Part shown: piece by piece, positions 1 through 6,904 of the stretch
Numbering within the stretch: position 1 is the first letter of the stretch
Layout: every line of letters starts with the position of its first letter
Origin: Prevotellaceae bacterium
GTDB taxonomy: Bacteria; Bacteroidota; Bacteroidia; Bacteroidales; UBA932
Length of the DNA stretch: 7,035 nucleotides
Assembly: GCA_031288855.1 (NCBI GenBank)
Contig: JAITQQ010000181.1
Coordinates: 1-7,035 of the forward strand
Direction: 5' to 3'
Made by a program: the position numbers and the translations under genes
The notes under the pieces: generated by a model
Seen by the model: only the letters and a program-made list of their open reading frames with translations
What the model was told of the DNA's origin: nothing
Databases searched by the model: none

Positions 1-1097
1 CTTGCCCTGATTTCCGCTTCGGTAGCGCCTTGTTCTATCAACTGCCGGATGCGTGCCGTGCCCCACAGCTTTGAAAAATAGGGAAGAAAAAATTTGTCTT
101 TTGATTGGAAATGACGATAGGCGTTTAATAGCCATTCCAACCTGATGCGCCCTTCACTGCGCAGCTGTTCCTGCGGAAAGTTGCGCAAGTCCACGCCGTA
201 ACATTGCCGGCCTTTCAATGGCGGATTTGTAGCGCCTTCTACCGCTTCCGGCGTAAACGAAAAATGATAAACGCCTTTGAAATCCGGATGTCCGAATACC
301 TGAAACGGAAACGCAGTGCCGCGTCCGAGGCTTACCGCCGTGCCTTCGAAAAAACATAACGACGCATACAAATATATTGCTTGCATGTTCGGCAGGTTGG
401 GAGAGGGTTTTACCGGAAGTTCATAGCGGCTGCGGTGGGTGTATCCGGTGCAGGGTATTACCGTGAGGCTGCATTGCAGGCCGTTTTTCAACCATCGTTC
501 GCCGTTAATCATGCCGGCAAGTTCACCAAGCGTCATTCCGTGCACTACGGGAATAGGGTGCATGCCTACGAAAGAGCGGTGTTCCGGCTCTAATATTGGG
601 CCATCCACATAGTGCCCATTTGGGTTTGGGCGGTCGAGCACAATCACCGGAATGCCTTGTTCGGCGCAGGCTTCCATGATGTAATGCAAGGTTGAAAGAT
701 AGGTGAAGAAGCGCAATCCTACGTCCTGCATGTCGAACAGCATGCAGTCAATCCCTTGTAGTTGTTCGGGCGTGGGCTTGTGGTTTTTTCCGTAGAGCGA
801 TACAATATCAAGTCCTGTGGCTTCGTCTTTTGTGGAAGAGAGCGATGCGCCGGCGTCCGCTTTTCCTCGAAATCCGTGTTCCGGCGCGTAAATGCGCACT
901 ACGTTCACGCCGTTTTGCAACAACGCATCAACCAAGTGTGTGCCGTCAATAAGCGACGTGTGGTTGGCCGTAACGCCCACCCGCTTTCCTTGCAGCAGGG
1001 GTATGTACTTGTGGTATTGCGCAGCGCCTGCGGCAATTTGTGTGTATGCCGCAAAGGATAAGAGTAACAAGAGGAGTAGAAATATTATCTTTTTCAA
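1..1097 (-). CDS. namZ: Exo-beta-N-acetylmuramidase NamZ (DUF1343, GH171), C-terminus cut by window edge
   Basis: The gene encodes a secreted exo-lytic peptidoglycan hexosaminidase; family members release terminal MurNAc from peptidoglycan fragments in cell-wall recycling. I translated 365 codons from a TTG at 1097-1095. Residues 1-20 form a Sec signal peptide (MKKIIF, seven Leu, SFAAYTQ) with no lipobox Cys, so the protein is probably periplasmic. DUF1343 hallmarks follow in order: YIPLLQGKRVGVTANHTS (31-48), PEHGFRGKADAG (72-83; its Glu is the likely catalytic residue by family analogy), FDMQDVGLRFFTYLSTL (121-137), VLDRPNPNG (153-161), VDGPIL (164-169), FVGMHPIPVVHGMTLGEL (176-193), PSPNLPNM (231-238) and LCFFEGTAVSLGRGTAFPFQ (247-266). 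Family proteins run to about 400 residues, so roughly 20-40 are missing. The frame has a TAA at 1112-1110 and no ATG or GTG between it and the TTG, so TTG is the only reasonable start. It begins two bases after the tamB stop, implying co-transcription. The protein family is near certain; the exact substrate is inferred. Confidence 0.95.
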   Translation of the reverse strand, partial: MKKIIFLLLLLLLSFAAYTQIAAGAAQYHKYIPLLQGKRVGVTANHTSLIDGTHLVDALLQNGVNVVRIYAPEHGFRGKADAGASLSSTKDEATGLDIVSLYGKNHKPTPEQLQGIDCMLFDMQDVGLRFFTYLSTLHYIMEACAEQGIPVIVLDRPNPNGHYVDGPILEPEHRSFVGMHPIPVVHGMTLGELAGMINGERWLKNGLQCSLTVIPCTGYTHRSRYELPVKPSPNLPNMQAIYLYASLCFFEGTAVSLGRGTAFPFQVFGHPDFKGVYHFSFTPEAVEGATNPPLKGRQCYGVDLRNFPQEQLRSEGRIRLEWLLNAYRHFQSKDKFFLPYFSKLWGTARIRQLIEQGATEAEIRA

Positions 1098-1099
1098 GG

Positions 1100-4000
1100 C
1101 TAATTTTCTTTATTGTCGTTTTGTGCTTTATTTTCCTGTTTATTTTCGGCGGCGTCACTTGTTTTTCGTTTCTTCTTTTTTCCAAACCACCGGTTAAATA
1201 ATTCTTTGAATGTGTTAAAATCTTCCTGATATACGAAGCCCACGCCGCTTCGTTGCGAATTGTCGAATTGGTCGGTGAACTGGTCGGCCGAGTGGGTGAA
1301 GGCCTTCGCGCGAAACCGCCCCTGCGGGTCGATTTTCAATTCCAAATCTATATCACCGGTGAACGAATTTTCCGTTGTGTTTTTCTTTCCGTTTCCGAGC
1401 GTGCCGTTAATGGCCACGCGGTTATCGAACAGTTGGGTAGATACGGCCACGTCGAATGCGTTATGCCCTTGCTCCGAAAAGTTGTACATAAATCCCACAT
1501 CGAGGGGAATGTTGAGTTGCGTGAACATGTTGCTCAGTTGGTTTGACAACAGTTCCGACGTGCTTGCCGAAATATTCACGCTACTAATTCCCGATTGCTG
1601 GTCGGGCATAAAACTGTTAAAAGCGAGCAACGACAGGAATTGCCGCGTCATTTTTTCTTCTGTGTTCAATGCGCTTTGCACTTGCGCCCGTATGCTGGGG
1701 TCGAGGTTTTGCATCTCTACATTATACGACAGCGTAGGCGTGAACAGGTTGCCGGACACATGAATTTTGCAATCTACATTTCTCCGCACCCGGCTCACCG
1801 ACGAGGTGTCTTCCGTTAGGGTGCCCAACGAAGCTTTTGTTTTATATACGCCTGTAATATCAAGCATTGTTTTACTGATATCGCCGTTAAAAGCAATGCG
1901 GCTGCCTTGTTCCATGATGAACTTTTTGCTGATAATGTTTTGCAGCGTGAAAAAATAATCGCCCTGCTCAATGGAGTAATCTCCGTAGAGGTCGAACTTG
2001 TCAATTTCGGGATTAATGTTGAAGGTGATATTTCCGCTTCCGCGACTGCGTATAATGTCGCCGGCCTTTTGGTCGAATATGATTTGCGCCTCTGCGTTCG
2101 GGGTTGCCGCAAGGTTGATGTTGAATGTCATTTTCTGCCCCTGTTTCACGATGGAAGTATTGCGCGGTCGCCACTCGCTGTCTTCGGTTTTTTCGGGCTC
2201 AACAAATTTGAGCATGCCGCTTTCTTTGGCTTGGTAATTATTTTGGAGCGGTATGTAAACTATAGTGTTGGCGTCGGTAGTGGCAGTGATGTCGAATTTA
2301 ATTTGCTCATCGTCGCCTTTGATTTGTATAAACCCGGTGGCATGCGCTTTTCCGTAGAAAGCGTCATTGTCTTTCAACGTGGTGTTTAAGCACAACATGT
2401 TTTCGGGTTGGACACTGAGGTCGTATTTTATATTTTTGAAATGTTGGTGGTGCAGTGTTCCGTTGAGTATTCCTTTTCCGCCCATGCCGTCGCGCACCAA
2501 CGCATTGTGTATGCTGATGGCGGTTGGCGTAATTTCCACCGGAACGGTGAGCAGGTAGTTTGTTTTCAGATAATCAACCGTGAGGCGGAGGCTGTCGAGC
2601 ACTACATTTGTGCCGTAGAGCACCGGCTTTTTCCGCGACCCCCGCACCTGCAAATTGCCCGAGAGCGACCCGCCGAGGTTGGTCAACACCTTTTGGAGTA
2701 AGGGCTCTACGTGTACGGCCTTGAAATGGTTAAGGGTTAAATCGGCTTCCAGGAAATCGGTTTTTGGAATATAGATGCCGTTTAATATGGCGTTTTTCTT
2801 ATTGTTTTCGCTGATTTCGGCCGTCACCCGGAACAGTTTTTTTCCGTTGTCCCAGTTGCTTTGCCAGGCGAGGTCGCCCAGCGGGTGTTCGTTAATGATT
2901 AATTTCCTTCCGTCGAAATGTGCAAAGAGCATGAGCGTGTCGTACAGGCCGGTGAACAAGGCTTCGCCCGATATGCTGCCTTTCAGGTTGTAGCCTTTCT
3001 GCGCCGTGAAAGCGTTGAAATTCGACAGGTCGTAATTGTTAAAATGAATTGATAAGGTGTCGGACTGCTGATGCGAAACAGTGCCGTTTACCACTACTTG
3101 CTGGTGCTGGTTGGAAATTTGAAACTGGTTGAATTGCAATATCTCGTTGTCAATCGTGATAGGGGAGGATTTGATGCGCCACGCGGTATCGTTAAGTATA
3201 ATTTCGGAAGGGAGAATATGCAAGCCGATGAGCGGCTTTTTTCGTTGCTCCGGGCGGCTCAACAGGGTGTTAAAGTGCAGCGACCCTTTGTTGGAACGCT
3301 TGCTGTTGTTGTCGTAGGTGAGGGTGGTGCTGATGTTGTTGTCGGCATATTGAATTTGTCCGGAAATATTATTGACCGGCAAACCGAAGAACTCGGAAGA
3401 GCCGATGTGCAGCGCCATGTCCATTTTGTTGCCGGAATTTTGCGCATTGACCGAAACTTTTCGCGCCCAGTCGTTACCTAACGCGAGCATGGGGCTGTTG
3501 AATGTGGCGGTGAGTTGTTGGTCGGGCGTTAGCTGTACGTGCAGTTGCGTATTCTCGGCAATAAATAATTCGGGATGCAGTAAATAGGCAATGCTGTTTG
3601 ATTTTTTGAAATGCAACTTAAATTCGTAATCGGGTTTTTGGCAAATGTGCGGCGTCACGGTGTCGCTCAAATAAGGCAGATACTTGTCATAGCCGGCATA
3701 GGAAACATCTTTGAGAAAGTGAAGAAAGGGGCGGTTTCCACGGAAATCGGCATCGGCAAAGTTGGCACGCAATTGCGAACTGTATGTGCCGTCACGGAAC
3801 GACGACAGCAGCGAAAGCGTTCCAAGTTGATGCACGCCCACCGGGTCATGATAGAAAAGGTTGGTTATTTCTACCCTTCCGGTGCCGGCGTCGAAATTGC
3901 CGGTGTATTGGTAATTGGCCGTGATGTTGGCTTTGAGTTCCGAAATTGTATCGCGCAGGTTGAAATTTAGCCGGAAAAGATTGGCGTAGTATATGTTTGT

Positions 4001-5626
4001 CGTGTAATTATGCCGGAATACAAAAGTGCTGTCGTCGTCATCAGCAAACGCCACATAACCGTCGAAATCCATAGAGAGGTTGGGGTCGCTGCACTTTACG
4101 CGGCCTTTGAAATCGCGGTTGCTAAGCACAACGTCGTTAAGTGTGATGTTGGTGTAGCGGTAACGGTTGAAAGTGAACGCCGGCGCATCGCCTTTTTTCA
4201 GTGTGAAGCGAAAATCTTCGCCGGAAGCGGGATTAAACACCAATGTGGCGGTTGCATTTGCGCTCACAGGGCCGAGCAATTTTTGATGAAGCAATTTTCC
4301 GAAATGGAAATTTTCCGCACGCAGTTCGCCTTCCACCGTATAACTTTTATTTTCGGTAGGGTGAAACAGCATGTCGAGTTGTGCATCTCCCAAAGAGGTT
4401 TCTACATTTCCACACACTACAAAATCGTCGTAAAGCCCGGTGAAATTCCCACTGTAATGAATGTCGCCAAGACTTTGTATCATTTTATCGGTATTTGCTT
4501 TATACTTGTCCTTGATAAAACTTTTCAGTATATACGCCAAATCTCCGGCGTGGGTGTATATGTCTTCTACATCAATATTGATGCGGGTTTCATTAATATC
4601 GGGCAACCCCGCCATTTTAAACGATGCGGCAATGTGCGTCGTTCTATCGGGCATGCCGATATCCAAACGAGCGCTTCGCAAATCTTCTACAGTGCCGCTT
4701 ACATAGCCGTTGAGCGACAAGGTGAAATCATCCATATAAAAATTGGGGGCGAGATGATTAATCGTGCGAAAAGAAAATATCGTATTGTTGAACTCGGCAG
4801 ACATCTTCACCTTTTCCACATATTGGTTGAAGTCGCGAAAATGATTAAACGTCATGGCGTATGAATTCATCCTGACGAGCGAATGCGTGTCGTCAATCTT
4901 CACATCATGCATCATGATTTCCTGTTTGCATACATACGCTTTGCCGGAAGTAAGCGATTTTATACGGTATCCGCTTTTGTCGAGAAGCGACAGGTCTTTG
5001 ATGCGGAAGAAAATCGTATCGTTGTGAAGGTTTATGTTGTGGATATCGATAAAAATTTCGCTCAGGGCGAGGTCTTTGAAGTTAATCACATCCGGCGGCC
5101 TGGGGTTGCCCGGATTGCGCAGGTTGCGGTACGTGAAACGAAAGTTCGACAGCGACAGGCTGCTCACGCTCATGTCGGCCGGCGTGAGTTTTAAGTCGCC
5201 GGTGGCTGTGCTGTCGCTGCGGTTAAGGCCGGCGAATGCTTCTTTAATGTTGGTGCCGGTTGGCGTTGTAACCACGTTGAGTACGCCATTGTAAAGGTTT
5301 GCCGACCCTATGGTAATGTCTTTTTTCAACAGGTCGTACCCCGACAGCGTAATGGTGGTATGCCCCGCATAGAGCAACGTATCGGACTGTGTGTCGCCTA
5401 TAAAAATTTTGGTAACCACTAATTTGTTGAAAAAAGAAAAATGCACAGCGCCCACCGATATGGTTGCATGCGGCAACTGTTTTTGTATTTTCGCCGTGAC
5501 CCAATGCACCGCCATAGTTTGCACGGCCGGGATTTGCAGCACAAAAAACGATACCAGCGGTAAACTCAGTACCACAAAGGACAGTATGATTACTCCCTTC
5601 CTTAACTTTATGAGAAATGGCAACAT
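1100..5626 (-). CDS. tamB: TamB-like translocation/assembly protein (AsmA-like family, DUF490 C-terminal domain)
   Basis: This complete 1508-residue protein is an inner-membrane-anchored periplasmic bridge. TamB-family proteins act with an Omp85-type partner in outer-membrane protein assembly and, as AsmA-like proteins, in phospholipid transport between membranes. Residues 11-31 form one hydrophobic N-terminal anchor after a basic start (KLRK). The long middle is beta-rich, with alternating polar and apolar residues as expected for a hydrophobic beta-groove. Roughly the last 400 residues match the TamB domain, including GDYSIEQGDYFFTLQN (1215-1230), the following ISKKFIMEQGSRI, and near the end DNRVAINGTLGNG. 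Residues 1483-1508 are a charged Lys/Glu/Asn/Gln-rich tail. The length is usual for Bacteroidota TamB, and no frameshift is visible. The ATG at 5626 is chosen because the membrane anchor follows at once and a -7 promoter element lies 14 bp upstream. namZ follows after two bases. No TamA-like partner gene is in the window. Confidence 0.94.
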   Translation of the reverse strand: MLPFLIKLRKGVIILSFVVLSLPLVSFFVLQIPAVQTMAVHWVTAKIQKQLPHATISVGAVHFSFFNKLVVTKIFIGDTQSDTLLYAGHTTITLSGYDLLKKDITIGSANLYNGVLNVVTTPTGTNIKEAFAGLNRSDSTATGDLKLTPADMSVSSLSLSNFRFTYRNLRNPGNPRPPDVINFKDLALSEIFIDIHNINLHNDTIFFRIKDLSLLDKSGYRIKSLTSGKAYVCKQEIMMHDVKIDDTHSLVRMNSYAMTFNHFRDFNQYVEKVKMSAEFNNTIFSFRTINHLAPNFYMDDFTLSLNGYVSGTVEDLRSARLDIGMPDRTTHIAASFKMAGLPDINETRINIDVEDIYTHAGDLAYILKSFIKDKYKANTDKMIQSLGDIHYSGNFTGLYDDFVVCGNVETSLGDAQLDMLFHPTENKSYTVEGELRAENFHFGKLLHQKLLGPVSANATATLVFNPASGEDFRFTLKKGDAPAFTFNRYRYTNITLNDVVLSNRDFKGRVKCSDPNLSMDFDGYVAFADDDDSTFVFRHNYTTNIYYANLFRLNFNLRDTISELKANITANYQYTGNFDAGTGRVEITNLFYHDPVGVHQLGTLSLLSSFRDGTYSSQLRANFADADFRGNRPFLHFLKDVSYAGYDKYLPYLSDTVTPHICQKPDYEFKLHFKKSNSIAYLLHPELFIAENTQLHVQLTPDQQLTATFNSPMLALGNDWARKVSVNAQNSGNKMDMALHIGSSEFFGLPVNNISGQIQYADNNISTTLTYDNNSKRSNKGSLHFNTLLSRPEQRKKPLIGLHILPSEIILNDTAWRIKSSPITIDNEILQFNQFQISNQHQQVVVNGTVSHQQSDTLSIHFNNYDLSNFNAFTAQKGYNLKGSISGEALFTGLYDTLMLFAHFDGRKLIINEHPLGDLAWQSNWDNGKKLFRVTAEISENNKKNAILNGIYIPKTDFLEADLTLNHFKAVHVEPLLQKVLTNLGGSLSGNLQVRGSRKKPVLYGTNVVLDSLRLTVDYLKTNYLLTVPVEITPTAISIHNALVRDGMGGKGILNGTLHHQHFKNIKYDLSVQPENMLCLNTTLKDNDAFYGKAHATGFIQIKGDDEQIKFDITATTDANTIVYIPLQNNYQAKESGMLKFVEPEKTEDSEWRPRNTSIVKQGQKMTFNINLAATPNAEAQIIFDQKAGDIIRSRGSGNITFNINPEIDKFDLYGDYSIEQGDYFFTLQNIISKKFIMEQGSRIAFNGDISKTMLDITGVYKTKASLGTLTEDTSSVSRVRRNVDCKIHVSGNLFTPTLSYNVEMQNLDPSIRAQVQSALNTEEKMTRQFLSLLAFNSFMPDQQSGISSVNISASTSELLSNQLSNMFTQLNIPLDVGFMYNFSEQGHNAFDVAVSTQLFDNRVAINGTLGNGKKNTTENSFTGDIDLELKIDPQGRFRAKAFTHSADQFTDQFDNSQRSGVGFVYQEDFNTFKELFNRWFGKKKKRKTSDAAENKQENKAQNDNKEN

Positions 5627-5640
5627 ATGTTATATTACCG

Positions 5641-5648
5641 CAAAGTTA
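5641..5648 (-). promoter_or_regulatory. Predicted -7 promoter element of tamB-namZ
   Basis: Read on the minus strand this is TAACTTTG, a perfect match to the Bacteroidota -7 consensus TAnnTTTG. It ends 14 bp before the tamB ATG, so the leader would be only about 10 bases. The upstream element is weak: CTG (5671-5669) stands in for the TTG expected about 20 bp upstream. No Shine-Dalgarno sequence is visible, only AT-rich sequence before the start, which is normal in this phylum. Confidence 0.6.
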
Positions 5649-5660
5649 AGATTTTTTTCG

Positions 5661-5668
5661 TATGTTTG
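5661..5668 (+). promoter_or_regulatory. Predicted -7 promoter element of tsaD
   Basis: TATGTTTG matches the Bacteroidota -7 consensus TAnnTTTG exactly and lies 18 bp before the tsaD ATG at 5687, which predicts a leader of about 12 bases. The -33 element is poor: TTA at 5635-5637 with a 23-bp spacer is the closest candidate. An A-rich stretch (AAAGAAAA) directly precedes the start codon. The element is only 12 bp from the opposing tamB element, so the two polymerase footprints should overlap. Confidence 0.6.
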
Positions 5669-5686
5669 CAGGGCTTTTAAAGAAAA

Positions 5687-6754
5687 ATGCAGAAAAAGGA
5701 AATTACGGTATTGGGTATTGAATCGTCGTGCGACGACACGTCGGCAGCCGTTATTCGCAACGGATGCTTGTTGTCGAACGTCATGGCCAATCAGGAAGTG
5801 CACCGCAATTATGGCGGCGTAATTCCCGAACTGGCTTCACGGGCGCATCAGCAGCACATCATTCCGGTGGTTGACCGGGCGTTGAAATTGGCCGGCGTGC
5901 CGCCGCAATCGCTCGATGCCATTGCTTTCACTTGTGGCCCCGGATTGTTGGGGTCGCTGTTGGTGGGCAATGCCTTTGCCAAAGGCCTGGCATTGGCTAC
6001 CGGCGCGGCGCTTGTGGAAGTAAACCATTTGCAGGGGCACGTGTTGTCGCATTTTATCAGTGAACAATTAACAATTAACAATGAACAATGTTCCGTTCTC
6101 CGTTCCCCGTTCTCCGTTCCCCATTCTTCGCATCCTGTGTTTCCGTTCCTTTGTCTGTTGGTATCGGGCGGGCACACGCAAATCATTGTGGTGCGCAGCC
6201 ATTTCGATTTCGAGATTATCGGCAATACGATTGACGACGCGGCAGGCGAGGCTTTTGACAAATGCGCCAAAGTGATGGGGCTGCCGTATCCGGGCGGCCC
6301 GGTAATCGACCGGCTGGCGGCGGAAGGAAACGCCGCGGCCTTTCAATTCGCCAAACCGCGCGTGGGCGGCCTCAACTACAGTTTCAGCGGATTGAAAACA
6401 TCGTTCCTCTATTTCCTGCGCGACCGGCTTGCCGGAAATAAAAACTTTATTGATGAACGCCGCGCCGACCTGTGCGCCTCGCTGCAACAAACCATTATCG
6501 ACATATTGTTCGAGAATGTGGTTCGGGCGGTGGCGCAAACGGGAATAACAGAGGTGGCGGTGGCGGGTGGCGTGTCGGCGAACTCCGGCTTGCGCCGCCG
6601 CTTCATTGACGAAAGCGCCCGGCGGGGGTGGAAGGCTTATCTCCCCGAATTGCGTTTCACCACCGACAACGCGGCCATGATTGCCGTAGCGGGCTACCAC
6701 AAGTTCCTGCACGGACACACGGCGCAACTCGACGCCGCGCCGTACGCGAGTTAA
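5687..6754 (+). CDS. tsaD: tRNA N6-adenosine threonylcarbamoyltransferase TsaD (Kae1/Gcp), with in-frame heptad-repeat insert
   Basis: TsaD transfers the threonylcarbamoyl group from threonylcarbamoyl-AMP to A37 of tRNAs reading ANN codons (t6A), in complex with TsaB and TsaE in the cytoplasm; TsaC makes the intermediate. The 355-residue product has every expected motif: GIESSCDDTSAAVI (10-23), PELASRAHQQHIIPVV (47-62), the metal-binding HxxxH in NHLQGH (H114, H118), LLVSGGHTQ (157-165), IDDAAGEAFDKCAKVMGL (182-199), YPGGP (201-205), YSFSGLKTSFLY (231-242), AVAGGVSANSGLR (291-303) and TTDNAAMIA (325-333), whose D327 is the third metal ligand. Residues 125-147 are encoded by heptanucleotide repeats and lengthen the loop between HxxxH and SGGHT: 33 residues separate NHLQGH from FPFLCLLVSGG, against 12 in E. 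coli TsaD as I remember it. The end APYAS looks a few residues shorter than usual, and its stop lies in another period-7 stretch. The ATG at 5687 puts GIESSCDDTS at the normal distance from the N-terminus. It is divergent from tamB and monocistronic here. Confidence 0.97.
   Translation: MQKKEITVLGIESSCDDTSAAVIRNGCLLSNVMANQEVHRNYGGVIPELASRAHQQHIIPVVDRALKLAGVPPQSLDAIAFTCGPGLLGSLLVGNAFAKGLALATGAALVEVNHLQGHVLSHFISEQLTINNEQCSVLRSPFSVPHSSHPVFPFLCLLVSGGHTQIIVVRSHFDFEIIGNTIDDAAGEAFDKCAKVMGLPYPGGPVIDRLAAEGNAAAFQFAKPRVGGLNYSFSGLKTSFLYFLRDRLAGNKNFIDERRADLCASLQQTIIDILFENVVRAVAQTGITEVAVAGGVSANSGLRRRFIDESARRGWKAYLPELRFTTDNAAMIAVAGYHKFLHGHTAQLDAAPYAS
6061..6088 (+). repeat. AT-rich heptanucleotide tandem repeat, 4 units, inside tsaD
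   Basis: Four contiguous 7-bp units read TGAACAA, TTAACAA, TTAACAA, TGAACAA, followed by a partial TG. Only position 2 of the unit varies (G or T). The block encodes residues 125-134 of TsaD, including EQLTINNEQ, a segment with no counterpart in TsaD proteins I know. Of the three forward frames only the one used by tsaD is open; the other two meet TGA or TAA. I recall similar TTGTTAA/TTGTTCA heptads (the complement) in Bacteroidota and cyanobacterial intergenic DNA, but could not check this. Confidence 0.9.
6093..6127 (+). repeat. CT-rich heptanucleotide tandem repeat, 5 units, inside tsaD
   Basis: The units are CCGTTCT, CCGTTCC, CCGTTCT, CCGTTCC and a degenerate CCATTCT. The alternating T/C at position 7 gives a 14-bp higher-order period. 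The block follows the AT-rich block after a 4-bp junction (TGTT, 6089-6092). It encodes the TsaD segment from Ser136 to Ser147 (SVLRSPFSVPHS), which has no recognisable TsaD motif. All three forward frames are free of stops in this block, so it is easier to tolerate in a gene than its neighbour. Confidence 0.9.
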
Positions 6755-6770
6755 GAACTAAGCGTTAAGA
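6750..6770 (+). repeat. Short period-7 stretch spanning the tsaD stop codon
   Basis: Units are GTTAAGA, ACTAAGC and GTTAAGA. The first and third are identical at 14-bp spacing; the middle one shares only the TAAG core. The tsaD TAA (6752-6754) lies in the first unit. With three units, one of them divergent, chance similarity is possible, but the same 7/14-bp periodicity occurs in the repeat inside tsaD, which raises the likelihood that this is a related repeat class. Confidence 0.5.
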
Positions 6771-6772
6771 GT

Positions 6773-6808
6773 GTCGCCCGAAAAAGCGAGTGGCGGTTTT
6801 TGTTTTTT
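6773..6808 (+). terminator. Possible rho-independent terminator of tsaD
   Basis: CGCC (6775-6778) can pair with GGCG (6792-6795), extended by two G-T wobbles, around a loop of about 13 bases. The stem is followed immediately by a T tract (TTTTTGTTTTTT, 6797-6808). A competing hairpin, TCGC with GCGA (6774-6777/6786-6789), is also possible. The stem is short, so the call rests mainly on the T tract and on its position 18 bp after the tsaD stop in a convergent gap. Confidence 0.45.
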
Positions 6809-6829
6809 AGGGAAATGGAGAATTTTGTG

Positions 6830-6837
6830 TACCTTTG
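6830..6837 (+). promoter_or_regulatory. Orphan Bacteroidota -7-like element facing the 3' end of the convergent gene
   Basis: TACCTTTG matches TAnnTTTG exactly and lies in the AT-rich gap after tsaD. No well-placed -33 TTG exists (the nearest clear one, 6800-6802, leaves a 27-bp spacer). No plus-strand ORF follows: the first ATG, at 6930, opens only a six-codon frame. If active, it would produce a transcript antisense to the phosphohexomutase 3' end. It may equally be a chance match or a relic. Confidence 0.3.
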
Positions 6838-6904
6838 CGGGAAACAAGATAATAGTCAAAATTAAGGCAGTTACCTGAAAAAAGAATTATAACCCTTATC
6901 CACC

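Noticed and set aside
381..1061. Plus-strand ORFs over the left end (381-593, 762-1061)
   Set aside because: The minus-strand reading frame here matches DUF1343/NamZ motif by motif over 365 codons, so the plus-strand frames are shadows.
1103..1180. Charged Lys/Glu/Asn/Gln-rich tail of TamB as a frameshifted or fused segment
   Set aside because: The frame is continuous with the TamB domain, and basic, low-complexity tails are, as far as I recall, common in Bacteroidota TamB proteins.
4010..4864. 284-codon plus-strand ORF antisense to tamB
   Set aside because: It lies wholly inside the tamB coding region on the opposite strand, its translation has no recognisable domain, and it has no promoter or start context. 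It is a shadow of tamB codon usage.
6061..6127. Repeat block as a CRISPR remnant or an insertion-sequence end
   Set aside because: The units are contiguous 7-mers with no spacers, there are no terminal inverted repeats, and no obvious target-site duplication flanks the block.
6068..6727. 219-codon minus-strand ORF across tsaD
   Set aside because: It is antisense to a clear, intact tsaD. Its product has no family motif, and its C-terminal end is just the reverse translation of the heptad repeats.
6866..6892. Possible minus-strand terminator for the phosphohexomutase gene
   Set aside because: The inverted repeat ATAACCCTTAT has only four A-T pairs and a 3-base loop, and the T run on the minus strand is not directly adjacent, so the structure would be too weak.
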